NCBI RefSeq assembly: GCF_003730135.1
Contig: NZ_RJVO01000004.1
Coordinates: 331,622 to 395,621 of the forward strand
Direction: 5' to 3'
Source of the DNA: Stagnimonas aquatica
Lineage (GTDB): Bacteria; Pseudomonadota; Gammaproteobacteria; Nevskiales; Nevskiaceae
Length of the DNA stretch: 64,000 nucleotides
Position 1 is the stretch's first letter, and each line of letters starts with the position of its first letter. Positions 47,586-56,109 of the stretch are shown here, piece after piece. Position numbers and translations under genes: made by a program. The notes under the pieces were generated by a model, which did not search any database, was not told the origin of the DNA, and saw only the letters and a list, made by a program, of their open reading frames with translations.

Positions 47586-49525
47586 CCCTGATTACCCGCA
47601 CCCTGACAATCACGCTGCTGCTATTCCCGTTGTTACTCCGTGCCGTGGGGCCTGCGGATGCACAAACCATCTGGCGGCTGCTCGACTATGTAGCCGTGGA
47701 CTACCCCAATGCCGTGCAAGCGGGTGCGGTGGTTGCCACTGGCGAATACGCTGAGATGCAGGATTTCGCCGGCACCGTGCAGCGCGAGATCGCCGCGTTG
47801 CCGCCCAAGGCCCAGCAGTCGGATTTGGTGAAGGGTGCCAGCGCGCTGACGGCGGCAATCACCAGCAAGGCCGACGGTGCAGTCGTGGCCACGCTGGCAC
47901 GCCAGCTCGCCACCGAGCTTCTGAGCGCCTACCCGGTGCCACTGGCTCCAAGCGCAGCTCCTGACCTTGCGAAGGGCACCGCCCTGTATGCCACGCAGTG
48001 CTCTGGTTGCCACGGCACGATGGGTCGTGGCGACGGCCCGCTGGCCGCAAACCTGACCCCGAAGCCCGTCAACTTCACCGATGCGACACGCGCCCGCGAG
48101 CGCAGCATCTTCGGGCTGTATCAGGTCGTGACGCAGGGCCTGGACGGCACCTCGATGCCCAGCTTCGCGGCCTTGCCGGATGCGGATCGCTGGGCGCTGG
48201 CCTTCACGGTGGGGCAGTTCGCATTCCCTGCCAGTGAAGTCGATGCAGGCAAAGCCCTCTGGGAAGGCAAGCCACAGTTCCGTGAAGCCTTGCCGAATCT
48301 GGAAGCTCTGGTGTCGCAGCGTCCTGCTTCGCTCGCCACGAGTAGCGATGAAGCCACCGCATCCGCTCTGACCGCCTATCTGCGCCGCCATCCAGAAGCG
48401 GTGCTGCCGACACGCACACAGTCCTTGCAGATCGTGCGCGCCCACTTGGCAGAGGCTGTCGCGGCCTATCAGCAGGGCAATCGGGAATCTGCGGGCCGTC
48501 TTGCGGTCGCTGCCTATCTCGATGGCTTCGAGCCGCTGGAGCCGGTGCTGGCGATCAAGGCACCCGACCTCATGCGCACCATCGAAACCGCCATGACCGG
48601 CCTGCGCGGGCAGATCGCCAGCGGCGTGGAGCCGAAGCAGATCGAGCAAGCGGTGGCCGGGATCGAAAGCAATCTCGCGCTCGCCGAAACTGCACTCGAT
48701 ACCAACTCCTCCAGCGCCGGTTCGGCGTTTGCCGGGGCCTTCGCCATCCTGCTGCGCGAGGGTGTCGAGGCTCTGCTGGTGGTCGTCGCCATCCTCGCCT
48801 TCCTGCGCAAGGCGGGCCGTGCCGAAGCCATCCGCTATGTACATGGCGGCACGCTGGTGGCGCTGCTGGGCGGCGTGGCGACCTGGGGCGCGGCGACCTA
48901 TCTCGTCACCATCAGCGGTGCTAGCCGTGAGGTCATCGAAGGCGCGTCAGGATTGTTCGCCGCAGCGGTGCTGGTCTTCATCGGCATCTGGATGCACGGC
49001 AAGAGTCAGGCCGGTGCCTGGCAGCAGTATGTGCGGCAGAAGATCGGCGCAGCGCTCTCGAAGCAATCGCTGTGGGGATTGTTCGTGCTGAGCTTCGTCG
49101 TGGTGTATCGCGAGGTGTTCGAGACCATCCTGTTCTATGTCGCTCTGTGGAGTCAGGGCAACGGCCATGCCGTGATTGCCGGTGCGCTTGCTGCTTCCGC
49201 ATCGCTGGCCGTGATTGCCTGGCTGCTGCTGCGCTACTCCAAGCGGCTGCCGCTGGCGCAGTTCTTCTCCTGGAGCGCGCTGCTGATGGCGCTGCTCGCC
49301 GTGGTGCTCACCGGCAAGGGCGTTGCCGGATTGCAGGAAGCCAACCTGATCTCCTCGCAGCTCATCAACCTGCCGCGTGTTGACCTGCTGGGTTTCTACC
49401 CGACGGCACAGGGCGTCATGGCGCAGGCGCTGTGTGCGGCAGTCCTGATTCTGGGCTTCTTGTGGAACCGGCACACCGCGAATCAAAAGGTCGAATCCAG
49501 ACCGGTCGTGGAGCGCAGCCAATGA
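47582..49525 (+). CDS. pbrT: PbrT-like Pb2+/Fe2+ permease with cytochrome c domain (FTR1 family)
   Basis: 647 residues. A signal peptide is followed by a periplasmic part with heme-binding CSGCH (C140-H144). The C-terminal half (from about residue 380) has seven hydrophobic helices with the FTR1 motifs REGVE (392-396) and REVFE (510-514), the paired acidic sites for metal passage. In Cupriavidus, PbrT takes up Pb2+, and pairing it with exporters prevents damage at the periplasm. The start overlaps the CDF-like gene's stop. Both are read from the MerR-type promoter. Confidence 0.88.
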   Translation: MTLITRTLTITLLLFPLLLRAVGPADAQTIWRLLDYVAVDYPNAVQAGAVVATGEYAEMQDFAGTVQREIAALPPKAQQSDLVKGASALTAAITSKADGAVVATLARQLATELLSAYPVPLAPSAAPDLAKGTALYATQCSGCHGTMGRGDGPLAANLTPKPVNFTDATRARERSIFGLYQVVTQGLDGTSMPSFAALPDADRWALAFTVGQFAFPASEVDAGKALWEGKPQFREALPNLEALVSQRPASLATSSDEATASALTAYLRRHPEAVLPTRTQSLQIVRAHLAEAVAAYQQGNRESAGRLAVAAYLDGFEPLEPVLAIKAPDLMRTIETAMTGLRGQIASGVEPKQIEQAVAGIESNLALAETALDTNSSSAGSAFAGAFAILLREGVEALLVVVAILAFLRKAGRAEAIRYVHGGTLVALLGGVATWGAATYLVTISGASREVIEGASGLFAAAVLVFIGIWMHGKSQAGAWQQYVRQKIGAALSKQSLWGLFVLSFVVVYREVFETILFYVALWSQGNGHAVIAGALAASASLAVIAWLLLRYSKRLPLAQFFSWSALLMALLAVVLTGKGVAGLQEANLISSQLINLPRVDLLGFYPTAQGVMAQALCAAVLILGFLWNRHTANQKVESRPVVERSQ

Positions 49526-49585
49526 AGCTCTTCGGATTCCCTGTCGATTTCCGCATCGGCCAATCACGTCTGATAAGCTGATCTC

Positions 49586-49972
49586 ATGTTTTCGTCCCGC
49601 GCCTTTCTGACCCTCTGCCTGTGCATCGCCATGCTGGTGGTGCGCGTGGGCAGTGCGCATTTGCACATGTGCCTGGACGGACAAAGCCCTCAGACCAGCA
49701 TCCTGTTTGGCGATGACCGCATAGATGCGCTCGGCCTCCAGGCTGGTCCTGCGCACCAGGACTACGACATCGACCTGGGCACCAATTCGGTCGGCAAGCT
49801 GCCGAAGCTCGACAACACTTTCCTCGCTCTCCTGTTTTTGGCTGCGCTGGGATTTCTGTCTCTTCGCCGCCAGCCCGACTTCATGCGCGCGGCTTCGCCA
49901 CGCACCTCGTTGCTGTCACCGCCGCACCTGCGCCCGCCGCCCTGCGGCCCGCCACTCCACTCCGTCGCGTGA
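49586..49972 (+). CDS. Small secreted or membrane protein ahead of czcCBA (CzcI-like position)
   Basis: 128 residues. It starts with a signal-like helix (AFLTLCLCIAMLVVRVGSAHLH) carrying Cys and His residues. An acidic middle part (DDRIDALGL, QDYDIDLG) and a second hydrophobic stretch (FLALLFLAALGFLSL) follow, then a Pro-rich tail. Position and size recall CzcI, the periplasmic regulator-like product at the start of czc operons, but sequence similarity to CzcI is not evident. It lies 61 nt after pbrT and 85 nt before czcC. Confidence 0.6.
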   Translation: MFSSRAFLTLCLCIAMLVVRVGSAHLHMCLDGQSPQTSILFGDDRIDALGLQAGPAHQDYDIDLGTNSVGKLPKLDNTFLALLFLAALGFLSLRRQPDFMRAASPRTSLLSPPHLRPPPCGPPLHSVA

Positions 49973-50057
49973 ACTGACGCGCCCGGCGAAAGCTGGGCAT
50001 TGCGCCCATCCGCTGTCGCCATTGGCGAAGTGGAGGGCAGTCTGACGGAGTTTCTTC

Positions 50058-51371
50058 ATGTCTCAATCGTTCAAGCGGCTGCGCGCCCTTTTGGCCGCGC
50101 CGTTTCTCCTGGTATCGGCAACGGCATTCGCCGATAACGCCACCCCCATTCCATCCAGCCCGACACTCGCCAGTTATGTCGATGCGGTGCTACGCACCCA
50201 CCCAGAGCTAAAGGTTGCCGATGCCAGTGTCGCGGCGGCTCAGGCGAAAGCCGACGGCTTGGCACAGGCCATCTACAACCCCGAACTCAATGCCGATGCC
50301 CAACGCTCGCAAAGCGATGCGTATTCCATCGGCCTGAGCCAGTCGCTCGATTTCTCGGGCAAGCGCAGTGCCCGCACCGCAAGCGGCCAGAAGCAGTTGC
50401 AGCAGGCAGTCGCCGAACGCGCCGCCCTGCGCCAGCAGCTCGCCACCGGCCTGCTGTCGGCGCTGGCCGACTATCAGGCCAAGCAAGCCCTGCTCGCACT
50501 CGTGCAGCAGCGGCTGGAGTTGCTGCAACGCTTCTCCACCATCGCCGAGCAGCAATACGCGGCAGGTGACAACGGCATTCTCGACCGCAACCTGGGGCAA
50601 CTCGCGCTGGCGGAAGGCATCGCCATCGCCGGTCGTGCCGAGCTGGAGCTGCTGGAGGCACGACGCAAGCTCGACACCGCCACCGGCAACTCTGGCTTGC
50701 AGCCGCCGAGCCTGCCCACGGCGCTGCCCTCTGTCGCACATCTGCCGACGGACTTTGATGCGTTGAGCAAGGCGCTGCCCTCGGTGCAAGCGGCGCAAGC
50801 ACGACAGGAAGCGGCCTTGGCCGAAGTGGACATCGCCCGCAGCAACAGCCGCGCCGATCCCACGGTCGGCATCCGGGGCGGGCGCGAAACCAGCGACAGC
50901 GAACCGGGCAAGACGCTGGTCGGCTTGCAGCTCTCCATCCCGCTGTTCGTCCGCAACAACTTCCGCGCCGAGCAAGTAGCGGCCAGCGCCAGTGCCGACG
51001 CCGCGCGTCTCGAAACCGCTGCGCTCACGCAGCAGTCCATCGCCCGCATGAAGGCGACCGCCAGCCAGTTCCGCGCCTCTTACGCAGCTTGGGAGCGCCT
51101 GAGCAAGGCCTCCGGCACCGCGCTCGACAACGGCATCGAGCTGCTGGATCGCGTCTGGAAAGCGCGCGAGTTCAGCACCGCCGAATACCTCGTGCAGCTC
51201 AAGCAGCTGCTCGATGGCCGCGCCGCAGGCGAAGAGCTGCGCTACCAAACCTGGCAAGCCTGGGCCGAATGGCTTGAAGCCTCCGGCCAATGGCGCGAGG
51301 GCTTGAGCGAACTCGACGCCACCGCTTCCGCATCGCCTGCCACCACCCCCAATTCCGGTAACACCCCATGA
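50058..51371 (+). CDS. czcC: Outer membrane channel of RND metal efflux (TolC family)
   Basis: 437 residues. Signal peptide (LLAAPFLLVSATAFA) and two long TolC-type repeats with coiled-coil helices, such as the segments around SYVDAVLRTHPELKVADASV and the later AQARQEAALAEVDIARSNSR. The family builds the outer membrane exit duct for CzcA/CzcB. ACGGAG is the ribosome-binding site. It overlaps czcB by 4 nt (ATGA), so the three pump genes form one operon. The symbol rests on gene order as well as similarity. Confidence 0.87.
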   Translation: MSQSFKRLRALLAAPFLLVSATAFADNATPIPSSPTLASYVDAVLRTHPELKVADASVAAAQAKADGLAQAIYNPELNADAQRSQSDAYSIGLSQSLDFSGKRSARTASGQKQLQQAVAERAALRQQLATGLLSALADYQAKQALLALVQQRLELLQRFSTIAEQQYAAGDNGILDRNLGQLALAEGIAIAGRAELELLEARRKLDTATGNSGLQPPSLPTALPSVAHLPTDFDALSKALPSVQAAQARQEAALAEVDIARSNSRADPTVGIRGGRETSDSEPGKTLVGLQLSIPLFVRNNFRAEQVAASASADAARLETAALTQQSIARMKATASQFRASYAAWERLSKASGTALDNGIELLDRVWKAREFSTAEYLVQLKQLLDGRAAGEELRYQTWQAWAEWLEASGQWREGLSELDATASASPATTPNSGNTP

Positions 51372-52483
51372 ATCCCATTCTCCGCAAATCCCTCCTCGCC
51401 GCTGCCGTTACCGCGATGGCTGTCAGTCTTTCCGCCTGTGGCAAGAAGGAAGAAGCTGCACCCGCTGCCGAAGCCGCTGAAGCGCCTGCCGCCAGCGATA
51501 CCGTCACTCTCAAACCGGGTGCCGATGCGACCGCAGGCATCAAGATCGAAACCATCACGCCGCAAACGCTCGCCCGCACTGTTTCGGCGCCGGGTGAGGT
51601 GAAGTCCAACGACTACCGCTCTGCACAGATCACGCCGCGCGTCGCTGCGCAGGTGGTGCGTCGCCTCGCCAAGCTCGGCGATACCGTCAAGGCTGGGCAG
51701 GGGCTGGTAACACTCAGCAGCGTTGAAGTCGCCGAAGCGCAGGGCGAGGCGCAGGTGAAAGCCCGCGAGTGGGCGCGCGTGCGCGAACTCGGCGAAGCCA
51801 TCGTCGGTGGTCGCCGCTTCTTGGAAGCCCGCGTCGCCGCCGAACAGGCGCGTGCCAAGCTCATCGCCTACGGCCTCTCTGCTGCCGAAGCAGGCAAGGG
51901 CGACACGCTGGGCCAGTTCACGCTGGTCTCGCCGCGTGCAGGCACGGTGCTGAAGGATGACTTCGTCGAAGGCGAGCGCATCGAGCCGGGCCGCGCGCTC
52001 TTCCAGATCGCCGACGAGTCCGCCGTGTGGATCGAGGCCAATCTCTCCGCCAGCGATGCCGGCAAGGTCGTCGAAGGCGGCAAGGCCCGCGTGAAGGTTG
52101 ATGGCCAGTGGCTTGATGGCAAGGTCATCCAGAAGCACCACCTCATCAACGAGACCACGCGCACCATCCCGGTCCGCATCGAGGTCGTCGCCGCAGGCGA
52201 TCACATCCACAACGGCGAGTTCGTGGAATGCCGGGTTGAAGTCGGCAGCCTCGACAACGTGATGGCCGTGCCGAACAGCGCGCTCTATCAAGGCAGCGAT
52301 TCCAGCTGGGCGGTGTTCGTGCAGAAAAGCCCGACGGAGTACCAGCGCGTTCCGGTGACGCCCAAGGACGACCTCGGTGAACAAACCATCGTCGAGGGTC
52401 TGCAAGCCGGTGCCAAGGTGGTGTCGCAGGGCGCGTTCTACCTCAACTCCGAACTGGCGAAGGCCAGCTTCGGTGAAGAATAG
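51368..52483 (+). CDS. czcB: RND efflux periplasmic adaptor (CzcB-like), lipoprotein
   Basis: 371 residues. A lipoprotein signal (MAVSLSAC) is followed by a Lys/Glu/Ala-rich linker. The membrane fusion core has a lipoyl half (RRLAKLGDTVKAGQGLVTL), a short helical hairpin, a second lipoyl half (VSPRAGTVLKDDFVEGE) and barrel domains (VMAVPNSALYQGSDSSWAVF). No His-rich N-terminal metal domain of the classical CzcB is seen. It joins the inner membrane pump to the outer membrane channel. Confidence 0.88.
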   Translation: MNPILRKSLLAAAVTAMAVSLSACGKKEEAAPAAEAAEAPAASDTVTLKPGADATAGIKIETITPQTLARTVSAPGEVKSNDYRSAQITPRVAAQVVRRLAKLGDTVKAGQGLVTLSSVEVAEAQGEAQVKAREWARVRELGEAIVGGRRFLEARVAAEQARAKLIAYGLSAAEAGKGDTLGQFTLVSPRAGTVLKDDFVEGERIEPGRALFQIADESAVWIEANLSASDAGKVVEGGKARVKVDGQWLDGKVIQKHHLINETTRTIPVRIEVVAAGDHIHNGEFVECRVEVGSLDNVMAVPNSALYQGSDSSWAVFVQKSPTEYQRVPVTPKDDLGEQTIVEGLQAGAKVVSQGAFYLNSELAKASFGEE

Positions 52484-52494
52484 GAGCGCCCGCC

Positions 52495-55400
52495 ATGTTT
52501 GATGCCATTGTCAATTGGTCGGTGCGAAGCCGACTGCTGGTCGTGCTGGGCCTGCTGGGAGTGATGGCCGCCTGCGCCATGCTCATCCCCAAGCTCAAGC
52601 TCGACGCCTTCCCGGATGTCACCAACATCCAGGTCATCATCAATACCCAAGCGCCAGGTCTCGCCGCCGAAGAAGTGGAGCAGCTCATCACCTTCCCAGT
52701 GGAGTCGGTCATGTATGCGTTGCCCGACATCGCCGAGGTGCGTAGCGTCTCCAAGACCGGCCTCTCCGTCGTCACTGTTGTCTTCAAGGACGGCACCGAT
52801 CTGTACTTCGCGCGCCAGCTGGTGTTCGAGCGTTTGCAGGCGGCGCGGGAGCAGATTCCCGACGGCGTGGGCGTGCCGGAAATGGGGCCGAATACGTCGG
52901 GCCTCGGCCAGGTGTTCCAATACGCCTTGCAGGCCGATGACCCAAGCAAGGTCGATGCGATGACGCTACGCAGTCTCAACGACTGGGTGGTGAAACTCTT
53001 GCTCGCACCCGTCTCCGGCGTGACGCAGGTGCTGTCCTTCGGCGGCGACGTGCGCCAATACCAGGTGCAGGTCGATCCGCAGCGACTGCTGGCACAGAAG
53101 CTCAACATCGAAGACCTCACCACGGCCATCGAGCACAACAACCGTAACGCCGGCGGCTGGTATGTGGACCGCGCCGCCGAGCAGCTGGTGCTGCGCGGTG
53201 TCGGCTTCGTGCGCAGTGGCGAGGAAGGCCTGCGCGACATCGCCAATATCCCCGTGAAGAACGCCGATGGCGTGTCGGTGCGCGTCAGCGACGTGGCGCA
53301 CGTGGCCCTGGGGCCGGAGATTCGCCAAGGTGCCACCAGCATGTCGGTGCGCGATGCCGACGGCAAACCCAAAATCCTCGGCGAAGTGGTGACGGGCGTC
53401 GTGCTGAAGCGTTTCGGTGCAAACACCAAGGCGACCATCGACGGCATCAAGGAGCGCCTGCCTGCGATTCAGAAGGCCCTGCCGCCGGGCGTGAAGCTGG
53501 TGCCGTTCTACGACCAGTCCGATCTCGTCAGCAAGGCCGTGGGCACGGTGACGAAGGCGCTGATGGAAGCCTTCGTCCTCATCATCATCATCCTCGCGCT
53601 GTTCCTGATGAATGCGCGGGCGACGCTGTTGGTGCTGCTGTCGATCCCGATCTCGATTGGCCTCGCACTGGCGGCAATGTCGTATTGGAATGTCTCCGCC
53701 AACCTGATGTCGCTGGGTGGCCTCGCCATTGCCATCGGCATGATGGTGGACGGCTCGGTGGTGATGATGGAGAACATCTTCAAACACCTGTCGGATCACG
53801 AAGACCATCCGAAGCTGGCGAACGCAGACGGCATGGCTCACGCCGAGCCAGATCGGCAGGGCATGGCGGTGCGCATCATGAAGGCCGCGCGCGAAGTGGG
53901 CCGCCCGGTGTTCTTCGCGGTGCTCATCATCATCGTGGTGTTCACGCCGCTGTTCGCGCTCGAAGGCGTGGAAGGCAAGATGTTCCAGCCGATGGCCATC
54001 TCCATCGTGCTGGCGATGATCGCCTCGCTGGTGGTGGCGTTGACGGTGATCCCGGCGCTTTCGACCTATCTGTTCAAGAAGGGCGTGAAGCACCGCGAGA
54101 GCCCAGTGATGCCGCCGCTGGAGAAGGTCTATCGCCGCGTGCTGGACTGGGCGGTGAAGCATGTGCGGTCCGTGTCGATCTCGGCTGCCGCCCTGTTCAT
54201 CGGGGCTTGCGCGCTGGTGCCCTTCCTCGGTTCGGAGTTCGTGCCGATTCTGGAAGAAGGCACGTTGGGCATGCGCGTCACGCTCAGCCCTTCCGTGAAC
54301 ATGCAGACGGCGCTGGAGGTCTCCGGCAAGATCGAACGAAAGCTGATGGAGATTCCCGAAATCACCTACGTGCTCGACCGCATCGGCCGCCCCGAGCTGG
54401 GCGGCGACCCGGAGGATGTCTCGAACCTGGAGTGGTATATCGGCGTCACCCCGGCGGAGGAATGGAAGTCCGCCAAGAACCGTGTCGAGATGGAAGCCCT
54501 CATCGGCGAGAAGCTGGCCGAGTTTCCGGGCATCGTGGTGGGCTTCGGCCAACCGATTGCCACGCGCGTGGACGAGCTGCTCTCCGGCGTGCGCGCGCAG
54601 CTCGCCATCAAGCTGTTCGGGCCTGACCTCACCGTGCTATCGGAAAAGGGCGCGCTGATCGAGGCGCTCGCCAAGCGGGTGCAAGGCACCAAGGATGTGG
54701 CCATCGAGCAGATCGAGGGCCAGGCCCAGCTGGTGGTGCGGCCCAACCGCGAGGTGCTCGCGCGCTACGGCATTCCGGTCTCCGCCGTGATGGACCTGGT
54801 CTCCGATGCCATCGGCGGCAAGACCGCCGGCCAGGTAATTCGCGGCAATGAGCGTTACGACATCTACGTGCGGCTTGATGAAGCCTTCCGCAACAGTGCC
54901 GAGACCATCAAGGCGCTGGTGCTGCAAGGGGCGAATGGCACGCAGGTGCGGCTGGGAGATGTAGCGACGGTGGGCATCGAGTCCGGCCCGCCGCAGATTC
55001 GCCGCGACGACGTGCAGCGGCGTGTGGTGATCCAGGCCAACGTCGAAGGCCGCGACATGGGCAGCGTGGTGGCGGAGCTGGATCAGCGCATCGCCAGCGA
55101 AGTGAAGCTGCCGCCCGGCTATACCGTGGTGTTCGGCGGGCAGTTCGAGAACCAGAAGCGCGCGCAGCAGAAGCTGATGATCGTAGTGCCGCTGTCGCTG
55201 GCGATGATCTTCCTGCTGCTGTTCTTCGCCTTCAGCTCGGTGGGCCAGGCGCTGCTCATCATGGTGAATGTGCCGCTGTCGCTGATCGGCGGCATCGTGG
55301 CGCTCTTCCTCACTGGCCAGTATCTGTCGGTACCCGGCTCGATTGGCTTCATCGCCCTGTTTGGTGTGGCCGTGCTCAACGGTGTGGTGATGGTGACGGC

Positions 55401-55674
55401 CATCAACCAGCGGCTCGATGAAACGGGTGATGCCGCGAAGGCGGTGCAGGAAGGTGCCTTCTCAAGGCTCAGGCCCGTGCTGATGACAGCCTTCATAGCC
55501 GCGCTGGGGCTGATCCCGATGCTGCTCTCGCACGGCATCGGATCCGAGATTCAGCGGCCACTGGCGACGGTGGTGGTGGGTGGCTTGGTGTCGTCCACCT
55601 TGCTGACCCTGATCGTGCTGCCGGCGCTATATCGGCAGTTCTCCAAGGGGCTGATCGTGCGCGACGACCACTGA
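52495..55674 (+). CDS. czcA: Heavy-metal RND pump (CzcA/CusA family)
   Basis: 1059 residues with 12 membrane helices in two halves and two large periplasmic loops. It uses proton flow to push divalent cations through the CzcB-CzcC channel. The helix-4 motif reads AIGMMVDGSVVMMEN (A413, D419, E426). Classical CzcA has DFGx3DGAx3VEN here, so the first Asp is replaced, which affects proton relay and makes the metal choice (Zn/Cd/Co versus Ni or other) uncertain. The helix-1 start VRSRLLVVLGLLGVMA and the block PELGGDPEDVSNLEWYIGV are typical of the family. An intrinsic terminator follows the stop codon. Confidence 0.92.
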   Translation: MFDAIVNWSVRSRLLVVLGLLGVMAACAMLIPKLKLDAFPDVTNIQVIINTQAPGLAAEEVEQLITFPVESVMYALPDIAEVRSVSKTGLSVVTVVFKDGTDLYFARQLVFERLQAAREQIPDGVGVPEMGPNTSGLGQVFQYALQADDPSKVDAMTLRSLNDWVVKLLLAPVSGVTQVLSFGGDVRQYQVQVDPQRLLAQKLNIEDLTTAIEHNNRNAGGWYVDRAAEQLVLRGVGFVRSGEEGLRDIANIPVKNADGVSVRVSDVAHVALGPEIRQGATSMSVRDADGKPKILGEVVTGVVLKRFGANTKATIDGIKERLPAIQKALPPGVKLVPFYDQSDLVSKAVGTVTKALMEAFVLIIIILALFLMNARATLLVLLSIPISIGLALAAMSYWNVSANLMSLGGLAIAIGMMVDGSVVMMENIFKHLSDHEDHPKLANADGMAHAEPDRQGMAVRIMKAAREVGRPVFFAVLIIIVVFTPLFALEGVEGKMFQPMAISIVLAMIASLVVALTVIPALSTYLFKKGVKHRESPVMPPLEKVYRRVLDWAVKHVRSVSISAAALFIGACALVPFLGSEFVPILEEGTLGMRVTLSPSVNMQTALEVSGKIERKLMEIPEITYVLDRIGRPELGGDPEDVSNLEWYIGVTPAEEWKSAKNRVEMEALIGEKLAEFPGIVVGFGQPIATRVDELLSGVRAQLAIKLFGPDLTVLSEKGALIEALAKRVQGTKDVAIEQIEGQAQLVVRPNREVLARYGIPVSAVMDLVSDAIGGKTAGQVIRGNERYDIYVRLDEAFRNSAETIKALVLQGANGTQVRLGDVATVGIESGPPQIRRDDVQRRVVIQANVEGRDMGSVVAELDQRIASEVKLPPGYTVVFGGQFENQKRAQQKLMIVVPLSLAMIFLLLFFAFSSVGQALLIMVNVPLSLIGGIVALFLTGQYLSVPGSIGFIALFGVAVLNGVVMVTAINQRLDETGDAAKAVQEGAFSRLRPVLMTAFIAALGLIPMLLSHGIGSEIQRPLATVVVGGLVSSTLLTLIVLPALYRQFSKGLIVRDDH

Positions 55675-55688
55675 GGTAAATCCCGACT

Positions 55689-55725
55689 CGGCGGGGTAGC
55701 CATCCCAGATGCCCCGCCGCTTTTT
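55689..55725 (+). terminator. Intrinsic terminator after czcA
   Basis: CGGCGGGG (55689-55696) pairs with CCCCGCCG (55712-55719) around a 15-nt loop, followed by C and five T residues. It separates the czcCBA transcript from the PII-like/ATPase operon. Confidence 0.8.
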
Positions 55726-55785
55726 GGAAACCGCTCGTTAAACCCAACATCCGTTGCAATCACCACGCAGCAAGGAGTTCTTCAC

Positions 55786-56109
55786 ATGAAACTCGTCAAG
55801 GCATTCATCCATCACGTCCGCTCCGCCAGTGTCGTCGAGGCACTGGCCGATGCGGGCTTTCGCAACCTCACCCTGCACGATGTGCGGGGGATGCTGAAAC
55901 CACTGTCCGCACACGAAGTGACCTATTCAACCGACGTCAGCGGACTGGTGATCTCCGAAGCCCGCCTGTCTCTGGTGGTCGAGGATCAGGAGGTCGATGC
56001 CGTCACCGCCATCATCAGCACCGTGGCGCGCGTCGGGCCGAACGTCTCCGGTTACATCTATGTCAGTCCGGTCGAGCAGGTGATCGCCATTGGTGGATCG
56101 CAGTCGTGA
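55786..56109 (+). CDS. PII-like signalling protein linked to metal efflux (PII-NG type)
   Basis: 107 residues with a ferredoxin-like PII fold: an N-terminal strand MKLVKAFIHHVR, a helix, a short region in place of the T-loop (GMLKPLSAHEVTYSTDVSG), and the conserved C-terminal block SGYIYVSPVEQVIAIG. The Tyr of the classical T-loop uridylylation site is not evident. PII-NG proteins are known to be encoded next to RND or other cation efflux genes. It has AAGGAG upstream, and its stop overlaps the ATPase start (GTGA), implying that it acts on, or is made in step with, that pump. Confidence 0.82.
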   Translation: MKLVKAFIHHVRSASVVEALADAGFRNLTLHDVRGMLKPLSAHEVTYSTDVSGLVISEARLSLVVEDQEVDAVTAIISTVARVGPNVSGYIYVSPVEQVIAIGGSQS

